64,000 bases of DNA from an uncultured Propionibacterium sp. (GTDB taxonomy: Bacteria > Actinomycetota > Actinomycetes > Propionibacteriales > Propionibacteriaceae). Location: positions 62,001 through 126,000 of the forward strand of contig CALHWB010000054.1 of the NCBI GenBank assembly GCA_938036835.1. Reading direction: 5' to 3'. The notes under the pieces were generated by a model, which saw only the letters and a program-made list of their open reading frames with translations, had not been told where the DNA came from and did no database searches. This document shows positions 7,749 to 16,196 of this stretch, one piece after another. A program made the position numbers and the translations under genes. The first letter of the stretch is position 1; each line of letters starts with the position of its first letter.

Positions 7749-8198
7749 CTATTTCCGCCAGCGCTTTAAAGTGGGAAGCAGGGCGCCCATGAAGGACACG
7801 GCTTCGTCGAGACTCATGCTCGTGGCACCGACGAGGTAGGGGGCCGAATGCTCTATGACTCCGTCCATGTCCTCGATCGCGAACTCGCCCTCGGCGTAGC
7901 ACCACTTGCAGTAATCGGGGTTCTCGGAACCATTCGCATCGGTGCCCCTTGCCATGTTGGGGACGCTGAAGGGTGTGCCGCAGCACTGACAGGTATCTTC
8001 ATCCGGCAGTTCGAGCAGGAGCGCGACGGGCACATTGAGCGCGGCGGCGATGAGCTTGCGCATGTCTATGCCGGGCTCGGTCTCACCCCGCTCCCAGCGG
8101 CTCACTGCCTGACGGGTGACGAAAAGCTTTTCCGCCAGTTCTTCCTGCGTGACGCCCTTCTCCTTGCGGAGCCGAGACAGGATATCCCTGATCGCCAT
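7749..8198 (-). CDS. XRE-family regulator with C-terminal zinc ribbon
   Basis: 149 residues from ATG 8198, with GGAGGTACCC upstream. Residues 1-65 are a Cro/CI-type helix-turn-helix (ILSRLRKEKGVTQEELAEKL then VTRQAVSRWERGETEP). Residues 68-105 hold a four-cysteine zinc ribbon (CQCCGTPF and YCKWCYAEGEF), followed by a helical tail (SLDEAVSFMGALLPTLKRW). This HTH plus zinc-ribbon fusion is a common small regulator of gut Firmicutes and Coriobacteriia, target unknown. It is intact, faces the SDR remnant and has about 290 bp of gene-free DNA upstream. Confidence 0.85.
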   Translation of the reverse strand: MAIRDILSRLRKEKGVTQEELAEKLFVTRQAVSRWERGETEPGIDMRKLIAAALNVPVALLLELPDEDTCQCCGTPFSVPNMARGTDANGSENPDYCKWCYAEGEFAIEDMDGVIEHSAPYLVGATSMSLDEAVSFMGALLPTLKRWRK

Positions 8199-8491
8199 GT
8201 GGGTACCTCCCGTTTATTCGACTGCTCTCAATTGTATAGGGCGAGAGTAATCCGGTCACGCAACGTGTTGTTGCGCCCAGGCCGGCTCGGTTGGAATAAG
8301 AAAACGTCCGATTCCACTGGCACGCACCTTACCTGGCATGTCAGCGATTAACGCCGCTTTTAACTGCATGGATTCTAGTTGGCGCCGCTCGCGCGCCGTT
8401 CAGATTCATGCCATGGGACACGGCCCACGCGATGCCATGGCTGGGCTCGTCGAAAGACTGCCCAGTTCCGCCACTATCCGGGCCGGGGCCG

Positions 8492-9608
8492 TCAAACCAC
8501 TCGCAGACGCAGGTTCCCGCAGCCCGCCTCCCCGATCTCCCACCGCACGGTCGTCGCCGACGCGACCAGCCCTTCGTCGTGGGAGACGAGCAGCAGGGCC
8601 CCCGGAAAACCCGCCAGCATCCGGCCGAGGGCCTCCGCCGGGCGAAGGTTTAGGTGGTTGGTGGGCTCGTCCACGACGATCGCGGGTGCGCGGTCGAGGA
8701 TGCCGAGCGCGAGCATCACTTGCGCACCTCCCCGGGGCTGGCACGGCCGCCCTCCAGCACCCTGGCCGGGTTCGAATTGAGCCGGGCCGCCATCCGGGAG
8801 CTCAACGCGGGGACTTTGCCGTCCTGGCCGGTGAGGACCGCGAGACGTATCCTCGCCCTGGCATCGCTGGTGCTTTCCCACATTGCGGGCGCTTCTGTGG
8901 GCATCGGCCCGCGCAGCCTCCTGGCGGCGGCGCTGGGCCTCGACCGCGAGACGGTCCCGTTCGCGTGTCGCCTTGTCGCGTTCCCGCCCGGCTGTCTCGC
9001 GTTCGAGCGTCTCCGGCCGGCGGGCCTCATCCGAGTAGCCCCCGGGCCGTACGGTCGCCCCTCTCGGCCGCATGAAGAGGCACTGGGAGCAGAGGGCGTC
9101 GAGCAGCGTGCGGTCGTGCGATATGAGGATGCCCACGCCCCCGAAGGAGGAGAGAACCTCACGCATGAGTTCGCGCGTCGCCGCGTCCACGTGGTTGGTT
9201 GGTTCGTCGATTGCGAGCAGGCCGGGGCGGGCCCACAGCGCGCAGGCCACCTGCACGAGCCTTTTGCCCGCTGGAAAGCTCCCCATAGCGCCAGAGCCAG
9301 GCGCCGGCTATCCCGAGGTCCCGCCTGAGGCGAATCGCATCTTTGTCGTGAGCGGCGGCGAATCCTTCGAGATGCTCCGGCGGCTCCAGGACGCTCTGCG
9401 GACAGTATGCCGGGAGAAACCTAGGGGACACGGCCCCCGCGTCGGGTTCGATCTGCCCGCAGGCGATACGCGCGAGCGTCGTCTTCTCACAGCCGTTGCC
9501 CCCGACGAGGCCGGTCCAGCCTCGCGGCAGGGTGGCGGAGACCCCCGAGACCGCCGGGCCGGCGGCGTCGGGGTAGGTGTATTCGATGTCCTTCAAGATG
9601 AATTGCAT
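8492..9608 (-). pseudogene. ABC-F type ATPase, degenerate
   Basis: The first frame, from 9608, is an ABC-F N-terminal nucleotide domain: MQFILKDIEYTYPDAAGPAV, a damaged Walker A GGNGCEKTT (a Glu replaces the usual Gly), and signature ELSSGQKARA. A shift follows near 9280. The second frame restores LLAIDEPTNHVDAATRELM, the inter-domain helical linker (RETAGRERDKATRERDRLAV) and, after further shifts and loss of the second Walker A, AIVVDEPTNHLNLRPAEALG and LLLVSHDEGLVASA. Two Walker B/DEPTNH boxes and the linker identify an ABC-F protein of the ribosome-protection class; intact ones have about 480-540 residues. Broken P-loop, at least two frameshifts and a missing second P-loop make it inactive. 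Confidence 0.8.
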
Positions 9609-10297
9609 GGGCGGTCTCCCGTTCCTTGGAAGGCCGCACCCCGCAGGGGCAGTGGTTGGCTGGTTGCCGCCGGTGCTCGGTGACGAACACGGAAATCGGT
9701 CCGGACGGACTGGCTAGCAATGCAGCGCCAGGGGGCACGGCCGTGTTTCAGCCTGCTCGGCTTCGGCGCCCGTGCAGGGCATCGCTAGTTCCTCGTGCAC
9801 CGCATCCCTTCTCACCCCGTCGCTTGCCAAAGGCTCCGGGTATCGGTCGATGACCGGATCATAGGTTGTGACGGGGCACGAGACAAGCAGGCGAATACGA
9901 CCGAGCCGGCGTGCCGGGCCGCCCGTCATCGTCCCGCGGACCGCGGTTCAGGACTGTCATTCCAGAGCCCGCCGTTTCGCGCCAAGACCGCAACCTGACA
10001 TCTCGTCGTGCGCCATGCGAGGGTAGCTTCCCCACGGAGGCTCGAGGGTGCTTCCGCAGGCATCCCACGGAGGCGGCGGCTACTCCGGCAAACCGGCTAC
10101 CAGGTGACCATCGGTTTGGGGTGCCCGCGGCGGGTTTTGAAATGAAAGGTTCCGCGGGTCGGGTCATCTGCTGACTACCGGTCATCGGGGCGCGGTGATG
10201 ATCGAGTGGGAATTGAGGTTCATTGGATCGCTGACCCCCAATCGTGGCAGACTCGAAGATGCCCGGCTTAATTCACCCTCAAGTAGCGAGGTCAGCA
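9609..10297. other. Gene-free junction between decayed island and chromosomal backbone
   Basis: About 690 bp without a supportable gene, tRNA or repeat. To its left most genes are broken and Coriobacteriia-like, to its right they are intact and actinobacterial. No integrase, direct repeat or attachment site was seen. Confidence 0.4.
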
Positions 10298-11566
10298 ATG
10301 ACAGACAGCCAGTCCAAACCGGCCGCCCAGAAAACGCAGCGCGTCGCCCAGGAAGGTGTCGACGGCTACCGTGCCTCCACCGATGACGAGCTGCGCGAGC
10401 TTGACGTCTACGAGGCGCTGATTGATCTGGACGAACACCAGCGGCGTAAGGAAGACAAGAAAGACAGGGGTGTGCGCGGCATGCCCCCGGCGGCGATCGG
10501 TGGGCAGGGTGGCGTCAGCGGTGGCGCTGGCACCGCAGGTGCCGGCTCACCGGCTGTGGGGCAGCCGGTCGGCTCGGGTGGTACCGGCGTGGCCGGTGTG
10601 GGTATGGGCGGCCCCGCCGGAGGCGCCACGGCCAGTGTTACCGGCGGCGCGGGGGCGGGAGCCGCCGGAGTCGCTGGGGCCACCGCAGCCGGCAATCGCG
10701 ACAGGGCCCGTGGCAGGGGCCCCGGTGGTTTGGCCATGTTCCCCGGCGGTGGTTTCAGTACCTCTACCGCTGGCGTTGGTGCGCCAGCCGGTGGTGCGAC
10801 GACTCCCGGTATCGCCGGTCTGAACTCGTCCATCTCGGGTGGGTCGGTGCCGGTAGGCGCTACCGGTGTGGCCGATGGCGCTGGTTCCGGTGCTGGCATC
10901 GGTGGCTCCGGTTCGGGGGCTGTGGGTGGTGCCGGCTCTGGGACCGGCGTGCCACTTCCCGGTCTCGGTATGCCGGGTGCCGGATTGCCGGGCACCGGGT
11001 CGTCGGGTGCCGGGCTGCCCGGTGGGTCTGCGTCGGGCGCATCGGGGTTGCCTGGTGGTGGTTCCGGCAGTTCCGGTGGTATCGCGCCGGGCGTCATCGG
11101 CCAGCAGGACGGCCCGGGCACGAATGTCCCGGTATCGTCCAGCACCGGTACGGCGGGCAGCTCTCAGGGAGGCGGCGGGGCCGGCGGCTCTGATCCGCGT
11201 GTTTCGCCGGGCACCGGTGGGCACGGCGGCAGCGGCGGTGGGAGTACCTATGAGCCGGGCCCTGGCAACACCGTTACCGCCTCTCCCGAGGAGATCCGCC
11301 AGCAGGCTTCCCAATGGGCCGACTGGTCCGCCCGAATGACCGAGATTAACGGACAGCTGTCGGCGACCGCCGCCGGGGCAGGAGAGTTCGGGATGATCAA
11401 GATGCCCGCTGGGGCGTACGCGGCCTCCCAGACCGCATCTGACCAGTGGAGCCAACAGGCCTCCCAGCAGTTCGCCGAGTTCGCTACGGCATTGGCGGGT
11501 ACCGCGCTTGATTTCGCGGCTACTGAAGCCAACGGCGCCAGCCAGGCGAACGCCATCCACCGCTGA
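10298..11566 (+). CDS. Glycine-rich protein with EspC/WXG-like helical C-terminal domain
   Basis: 422 residues from ATG 10298 (GCGAGG upstream; an upstream in-frame start at 10244 has no ribosome site). Residues 1-60 are a charged helical head (DDELRELDVYEALIDLDEHQ then RRKEDKKDRG). Residues 61-316 are low complexity, mostly Gly with Ala, Ser, Pro, Thr and Val (for example LPGLGMPGAGLPGTGSSGAG). Residues 317-422 form a predicted helical hairpin broken by a GEFGMIKMPAGAYAAS turn, ending in FAEFATALAGTALDFAATEA. That tail resembles the EspC/DUF2580 and WXG100-like domains of type VII secretion substrates (pattern recognition). No signal peptide, membrane segment or clear YxxxD/E export signal is visible, and no ecc gene is present in the window. 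A strong hairpin follows. A cell-surface or secreted role is inference. Confidence 0.6.
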   Translation: MTDSQSKPAAQKTQRVAQEGVDGYRASTDDELRELDVYEALIDLDEHQRRKEDKKDRGVRGMPPAAIGGQGGVSGGAGTAGAGSPAVGQPVGSGGTGVAGVGMGGPAGGATASVTGGAGAGAAGVAGATAAGNRDRARGRGPGGLAMFPGGGFSTSTAGVGAPAGGATTPGIAGLNSSISGGSVPVGATGVADGAGSGAGIGGSGSGAVGGAGSGTGVPLPGLGMPGAGLPGTGSSGAGLPGGSASGASGLPGGGSGSSGGIAPGVIGQQDGPGTNVPVSSSTGTAGSSQGGGGAGGSDPRVSPGTGGHGGSGGGSTYEPGPGNTVTASPEEIRQQASQWADWSARMTEINGQLSATAAGAGEFGMIKMPAGAYAASQTASDQWSQQASQQFAEFATALAGTALDFAATEANGASQANAIHR

Positions 11567-11589
11567 GCATGCTCGATAGCGCCGATTCG

Positions 11590-11617
11590 GCGGGGGCGGG
11601 CATTAGCCCGCCCCCGC
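11590..11617 (+). terminator. Strong GC-rich hairpin after the glycine-rich gene
   Basis: A perfect 12-bp stem (GCGGGGGCGGGC paired with its complement) closed by an ATTA loop, 23 bp after the stop. There is no T-tract, as is usual for actinobacterial terminators. It lies between convergent genes and could act on both strands. Confidence 0.7.
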
Positions 11618-11681
11618 CCGGCTTTGGCGCAGATCGTGCCCGCAGCGGACTGCGGCGCGGTTTCGGCTGCCGGCCAGCTAC

Positions 11682-12002
11682 CTACTGGGTTGGCTCGTCG
11701 GCGCTGAAGCTGTCGGCCGGCGGTTGATCGGTGCGATTGCGTTCGCGGCTGGCTCGGCGCTGCCGGTAATCGCCGTAGCGTTCATAGAGGGCATCGGCGC
11801 CCGATTCGCCGGTGCGGGCATCCGGCAGGATCAACCACCCGGCCAGATAGCAGGCCACGACGAGCCCGGCGCTAAACAAGCAGGCTGCGCCGGCGACCAG
11901 CCGGACGATGGTCACATCGATCTCGAAATACTCGGCGATCCCCCCGCATACCCCGGCGATCACCCGGTGGTCACGGCTACGGGTTAGTTTGCGCTGGCTC
12001 AT
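11682..12002 (-). CDS. PspC domain membrane protein
   Basis: 106 residues from ATG 12002. Residues 5-60 are a PspC domain: RDHRVIAGVCGGIAEYFEID, TIVRLVAGAACLF, and a transmembrane helix AGLVVACYLAGWLILPD. The tail is hydrophilic and disordered (RQRRASRERNRTDQPPADS). PspC proteins sense or buffer cytoplasmic-membrane stress. It is the last of three small membrane genes read together away from a histidine kinase that carries its own PspC domain, so it is probably part of that envelope-stress circuit. Further upstream starts only add low-complexity basic residues. Confidence 0.85.
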   Translation of the reverse strand: MSQRKLTRSRDHRVIAGVCGGIAEYFEIDVTIVRLVAGAACLFSAGLVVACYLAGWLILPDARTGESGADALYERYGDYRQRRASRERNRTDQPPADSFSADEPTQ

Positions 12003-12061
12003 GGCTTGTCTCCTGACTTGGTTTCGTGGTCGATATTTGGGTTTAGTGGTCGGTTTAGTGG

Positions 12062-12244
12062 TCATTGCCTGCGCCGGCCGAGCGCGATGCCCGTGACGCC
12101 CACCAGGATCAGCAGCGCCGGGATGATGATGCCCAGCGCGGTGAGGGACAACGGCACCCCCAGCGCCAGCAACCCACCCAGGCAGGCGGTCAGGCAGAAG
12201 AACAACCCCCACATGATGCCGGCGGGGCGGGGACCGGTACGCAT
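12062..12244 (-). CDS. Small membrane protein in PspC cluster
   Basis: 60 residues with two hydrophobic helices (IMWGLFFCLTACLGGLLALG and LTALGIIIPALLILVGVTGI) and a basic end GRRRQ, so a two-pass inner-membrane protein. Its ATG directly follows the stop of the upstream gene (TGA then ATG), indicating translational coupling. Such LiaI-like two-helix proteins commonly accompany PspC/toast-rack genes; the specific role is unknown. Confidence 0.7.
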   Translation of the reverse strand: MRTGPRPAGIMWGLFFCLTACLGGLLALGVPLSLTALGIIIPALLILVGVTGIALGRRRQ

Positions 12245-13333
12245 TCAGTTCACCTCGATGCGGGAGTTCTCGGCCTTAACCCGGATCGACATGGTTGGCC
12301 CGCCCGGATTGGCATCGATGGTATGGGCCCGGTTGCCATCACCGATATCGATGGATGCATCGGTGAGCACGACCGAGTTGGTGTATTCGATGCTGACGAC
12401 AACATTGGTGTTGGCGGGTGATAGCACTGTCAGCTTGGCATCGGTCGCCAGCAGCGTGACGGTGCGGTCGCTGGTCAGTTTCATGGCAGTCAGATCGAGC
12501 TCCAGGTAATCGTCATTGACGACAATCGGCTCGGCCGGCAGGCTCGTTTCGTCGGTGATACCTAATACCGGGCCGGCTGCCACGCTATACCGACCGTCGG
12601 GAGCCAGCAGGATCAAGGCACTGAGCAGCAACGCGACGACCAGGCCAGCAGCCACCAATCCGATGGCCAACCCGTGACGCGCGGCCAGCAACAGGCCCAG
12701 ACCGATCACCAACAACGCGGCCGATAGGGCCAGCGGTGGGTTCTGGGTGTTCTCGCCGATGGCGCCGCCCACCAGGCCGGCCACGCACAGCGTGAACAAT
12801 GTCATCGCCCAAGTGGGCTGATGGGCTGGGGTTGCCGGTCGGGTATCTGCCTGGCCGATGGCTGGTTGACCGGTTGGCTGTCTGCTCGGAGCCGGCGCGC
12901 GGATTCCTGCCCAGACGGTCAACGCGATGATGATCAGAGGCAGCCAACTAAAGCCCAGGATGCTGCCGAAGGTCAGCCCGCCCAGTGCCGTGATGCCCAG
13001 CGCCCAACCGAGTACCGTGCGGGGAGCGAGCCGTCGCCAGCGGTCTCCCAGCCGGTCCAACGGTGCCTGTCCGCTGGACTCCTCCCGGGTGATTGCCCAA
13101 CCGGCCAGGTAACCGATTGCGCCGATTCCCGCCGTCAACGAGGCGACAACGATCAAGGTTCTGATCAGCAGGACATCAACGGCTAACCAGTTGGCTATGG
13201 CGAGGCTCAAACCGGTGAGTTTGCCGTCTGCCGGTCTGCGGCGTAGTTCCAGAATCTCGGCCGCCAGGTCACGGCGTGGGGGTGGGACGCCGGTGCGCAG
13301 CGGCCATTGGGTGGGCTGCGCGGGCGATGACAT
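12245..13333 (-). CDS. PspC domain protein with C-terminal toast-rack-like domain
   Basis: 362 residues. A Pro/Arg-rich cytoplasmic start is followed by a PspC region (residues about 28-85; ADGKLTGLSLAIANWLAVDV then VVASLTAGIGAIGYLAGWAI). Two helices (VLGWALGITALGGLTFGSIL, WLPLIIIALTVWAGI), a disordered Pro/Gln/Thr linker and three more helices follow. The C-terminal 110 residues form an extracytoplasmic beta-rich stretch (YLELDLTAMKLTSDRTVTLL, KLTVLSPANTNVVVSIEYTN, then ending AENSRIEVN) that looks like the toast-rack domain of LiaF-type stress proteins. First gene of a three-gene unit, divergent from the PspC-fused kinase with about 160 bp between. Likely an accessory sensor of that kinase (inference). 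Confidence 0.75.
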   Translation of the reverse strand: MSSPAQPTQWPLRTGVPPPRRDLAAEILELRRRPADGKLTGLSLAIANWLAVDVLLIRTLIVVASLTAGIGAIGYLAGWAITREESSGQAPLDRLGDRWRRLAPRTVLGWALGITALGGLTFGSILGFSWLPLIIIALTVWAGIRAPAPSRQPTGQPAIGQADTRPATPAHQPTWAMTLFTLCVAGLVGGAIGENTQNPPLALSAALLVIGLGLLLAARHGLAIGLVAAGLVVALLLSALILLAPDGRYSVAAGPVLGITDETSLPAEPIVVNDDYLELDLTAMKLTSDRTVTLLATDAKLTVLSPANTNVVVSIEYTNSVVLTDASIDIGDGNRAHTIDANPGGPTMSIRVKAENSRIEVN

Positions 13334-13495
13334 GGCCTCTAGTCTGGCCGATGGATCCGAGCCGGGGAACCGCTTTTGACCCGGATCGTCCCCCTATTAT
13401 CCCAGTTGGGGGGACGATCCGGGTGGGTCCGAGTGGCGCGCAGCCTCGCCGCATGTGAGGCTGGAAGGCAATCGTGTCTTGCAGGAAGGGTGGCG

Positions 13496-14869
13496 ATGGG
13501 CGAGTCGGCAGATCCCGGCGTGCAGTCGCGGACCGGCGGCGCGACTGCTCAACCGGCGCCGGCCCCCGGCGCCGATCGGCCCGGGCAGCACCGCCCACCC
13601 GCGGAGGCTGGCTTGCGGTCGGCATCTGGCATCCGCCCACCGCTGCAGCGCGATCGGAACGAGGCCTGGCTGGGCGGGGTCGCCAGCGGTATCGCCAGGC
13701 ATCTGCGATGGCCGATCTGGCTGTTGCGAGCCTGCTTCGTGGCGCTGACCCTGGTCAGTTTCGTCAGCATCGCCATCTATGGCGCCCTGTGGGTGCTGAT
13801 GCCCGATACGCCCGTCCCGCCGGTTCCGCCGGGGCTGCAGGCCGCCGATCACCAGGGGATGCGACACGCCAGCCGCCGGCAGCGACGTTCGAACATCGGC
13901 ACGATAACCGCCGTGGTGATGCTGGTTCTAGGCCTGGCGATGCTGGCGCAACGACTGGCCGGAACCACCGGGCTGATCTTCTGGCCGGCGCTGCTGGGTG
14001 CGGTAGGCATCGCCCTGATGTGGCTCCAGGCCGATCAACCGGACGATACGGACTCCCCGGAATCGGGGCTTCCGCAATGGGTGGCGCCGTTGGTGGGCGG
14101 CAAACGCTGGGTCTCTTCGCTGCGGATCGGGGCGGGGATGGTACTGATGGGAGGAGCGGCAGCCATGATGGCAGCCTCCCAGATCGGCGTGGAGCAACTC
14201 CCCGTGGTCGTGTGGGTGGCCGGGCTGACCATCGGGGGGGTCGGTGTGGTGGCCGCACCCTGGATGCTGCGGTATCGGCGCAAGCTCGACAAGGCTCGCG
14301 AAGAAAAACTGGTGGCCGACACGCGGGCAGACATGGCCGCTCACCTGCATGATTCGGTGCTGCAAACCCTGGCGTTGATTCAGCGGCAGGCCGACGATCC
14401 CAAACAAGTGGCCGCGCTGGCGCGGCGTCAGGAACGCGAACTGCGCAACTGGCTGTACACCGATGGCGCGGGACCCACCACCTTGAAGGCCGCTCTCACG
14501 GCGGCCGGTGGCGAAGTGGAGGACGAGCGCGGCGTGCCGGTCGAGGTGATCTGCGTGGGCGACATCGAACTGGATACCGGGTTGCGCGCCCTGGTTCAGG
14601 CGGCTCGCGAAGCCATGATGAACGCCGCCAAGCATTCCCGGGCAGACCTTATCGACGTGTTCGCCGAGGTGGAGACCTTGGACGGCACCACCATGGTGCA
14701 GGTCTATGTCCGCGATCGTGGCCGTGGATTCGACCTGGCAGCCATAGCAGATGACAGGATGGGGGTGCGCGGTTCGATCATCGGACGCATGGAGCGGCAC
14801 GGTGGATCCGCGCGCGTTCGGTCGGTACCCGGTGAGGGCACCGAGATTCGATTGGAGATGACCAGATGA
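13496..14869 (+). CDS. PspC-domain sensor histidine kinase (NarL/LiaS-type)
   Basis: 457 residues from ATG 13496, preceded by GGAAGGGTGG; longer frames start in untranslatable upstream DNA. Order: disordered Pro/Ala N-terminus, PspC domain with helix (residues about 50-103; NEAWLGGVASGIARHLRWPI), four further transmembrane helices to residue 258, HisKA_3 dimerisation segment with phosphoacceptor His285 in HLHDSVLQTL, and a HATPase with N-box REAMMNAAKHS (371-381) and G-box DRGRGFD (407-413), ending in GEGTEIRLEM. The PspC domain as input module links it to membrane stress. The stop overlaps the response-regulator start (ATGA), so the two are coupled and form one two-component system. Confidence 0.9.
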   Translation: MGESADPGVQSRTGGATAQPAPAPGADRPGQHRPPAEAGLRSASGIRPPLQRDRNEAWLGGVASGIARHLRWPIWLLRACFVALTLVSFVSIAIYGALWVLMPDTPVPPVPPGLQAADHQGMRHASRRQRRSNIGTITAVVMLVLGLAMLAQRLAGTTGLIFWPALLGAVGIALMWLQADQPDDTDSPESGLPQWVAPLVGGKRWVSSLRIGAGMVLMGGAAAMMAASQIGVEQLPVVVWVAGLTIGGVGVVAAPWMLRYRRKLDKAREEKLVADTRADMAAHLHDSVLQTLALIQRQADDPKQVAALARRQERELRNWLYTDGAGPTTLKAALTAAGGEVEDERGVPVEVICVGDIELDTGLRALVQAAREAMMNAAKHSRADLIDVFAEVETLDGTTMVQVYVRDRGRGFDLAAIADDRMGVRGSIIGRMERHGGSARVRSVPGEGTEIRLEMTR

Positions 14870-15552
14870 GCAGTCCCGAGATCGAGGAAGTTCAGCCCGC
14901 AAGCGGCCCCTGGCGGGTGGTACTGGTGGACGACCACGGGATCTTCCGGGTCGGTGTCCGTCACGAGCTGGGCAAGTTCGGTGACCAGGTGACGGTGGTG
15001 GGGGAGGGCGAGGACGTGGACTCGTCGGTCCGCGTCATCAAGGAGGTGCTCCCCGATGTGGTTCTGTTGGACGTCCATCTGCCCGGTGGCGGCGGTGCGG
15101 AGGTAGTCAAGCAGGTCCACGCCACCAATCCCGAAGTCAAATTCCTGGCCCTGTCGGTATCCGACGCCGCCGAGGATGTCATCGGCGTGATCCGGGCCGG
15201 TGCCCGTGGCTACGTGACCAAGTCGATCGCCACCGCCGAGTTGATCGCCGCCATCGCCCGGGTGGCCACCAACGATGCGGTGTTCAGCCCCCGGCTGGCG
15301 GGTTTCGTGCTGGATGCCTTCTCCGGGTCGATCGATGTGGCCTCCATCGATGAGGATCTCGATCGGCTGAGTCAGCGGGAACGTGAGGTCCTCAAGCTGA
15401 TCGCCCGGGGATACTCGTACAAGGAGATCGCCCGCGAGTTGTTCATCTCCATCAAGACCGTCGAAACCCACGTCTCCAGCGTGCTGCGAAAACTCCAACT
15501 GTCGAACCGCTACCAGTTGACCAAATGGGCCACCGACCGGAAGTTGGTGTGA
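14866..15552 (+). CDS. LuxR/NarL-family response regulator
   Basis: 228 residues. The receiver domain has the acidic pair Asp22-Asp23 (VLVDDHGIF), phosphoacceptor Asp69 in VVLLDVHLPGGGG, and the conserved Lys in YVTKSIATAELI. Residues about 165-228 are a LuxR helix-turn-helix (LSQREREVLKLIARGYSYKE then IARELFISIKTVETHVSSVL). The start ATG overlaps the kinase stop. It should be phosphorylated by the upstream PspC kinase and probably controls the divergent PspC/toast-rack operon and its own, which is the common arrangement for this class; the DNA sites were not identified. Confidence 0.93.
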   Translation: MSSPEIEEVQPASGPWRVVLVDDHGIFRVGVRHELGKFGDQVTVVGEGEDVDSSVRVIKEVLPDVVLLDVHLPGGGGAEVVKQVHATNPEVKFLALSVSDAAEDVIGVIRAGARGYVTKSIATAELIAAIARVATNDAVFSPRLAGFVLDAFSGSIDVASIDEDLDRLSQREREVLKLIARGYSYKEIARELFISIKTVETHVSSVLRKLQLSNRYQLTKWATDRKLV

Positions 15553-15822
15553 CGGTCCGATAGCTCAACGGGCCGCCCGTGCCGGCCGACCCCGCGTCCG
15601 ATACGACAGCTACCTGTGTATCGGGGCCACCGGTGGGCTAGACGAACGGGTTATCACCGGATCCGGTTGCCGCCGAGGCACTGGATTGTGCATGGCACCG
15701 ATCGACCGGGCGGTAAGCGGGGGAAGGATGCGAACACCGCGGCAGCCCCGGTGCACGGTCATGATCGGGATGCTGGCCGGGACACCGGGGCCGTCATTGG
15801 ATTGAGTGGGCTACCTGGCCGC

Positions 15823-16074
15823 TCACTTCTTGTCGGTCAGTTTGTTGTAGATGAAGGTCACCAGCAGGCCACCCAGGATAGCGATGATCCAGGTCACCGG
15901 ATTCCAGAAGCCCTGCAGGGAGATATGGAACAGGAGACCGGAGATCCAGCCCCCCACAACGGCGCCCAGGATTCCGAGGAGCAAGGTGACGAACCATCCG
16001 CCACCCCCGCCGACGATCCTCCTGGCCACTAGGCCTGCGATGAGACCCAGCACGATCCACGAGATGAACATCAT
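15823..16074 (-). CDS. GlsB/YeaQ/YmgE family stress-response membrane protein
   Basis: 83 residues from ATG 16074 (tandem ATG). Transglycosylase-associated family: FISWIVLGLIAGLVARRIVG, a GGGG hinge, FVTLLLGILGAVVGGWISGL, and a third helix TWIIAILGGLLVTFIYNKL ending TDKK. Three transmembrane segments, full family length. Members are induced by stress in many bacteria without a settled biochemical function. It stands alone between the response regulator and pcrA, convergent with the first and divergent from the second. Confidence 0.9.
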   Translation of the reverse strand: MMFISWIVLGLIAGLVARRIVGGGGGWFVTLLLGILGAVVGGWISGLLFHISLQGFWNPVTWIIAILGGLLVTFIYNKLTDKK

Positions 16075-16196
16075 GACTGTCACGCTAGCCGGACTGGGCG
16101 GCCTGCCCAACCTGCTGTGCTGCTTTCCGGGGAACGGTCAGGGTAGCGCGCCGGCAGCCCCGACGGGGACATCATCTTGGGTAGGGTTGAACCGCC

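Noticed and set aside
9609..10297. Search for a tRNA, att repeat or integrase at the island junction
   Set aside because: No cloverleaf, no matched direct repeat and no recombinase fragment could be seen.
10408..11145. Long minus-strand Pro/Ala-rich frame opposite the glycine-rich gene
   Set aside because: A mirror of the Gly-rich codons (GGN read in reverse gives Pro/Thr/Ala); no ribosome site or family.
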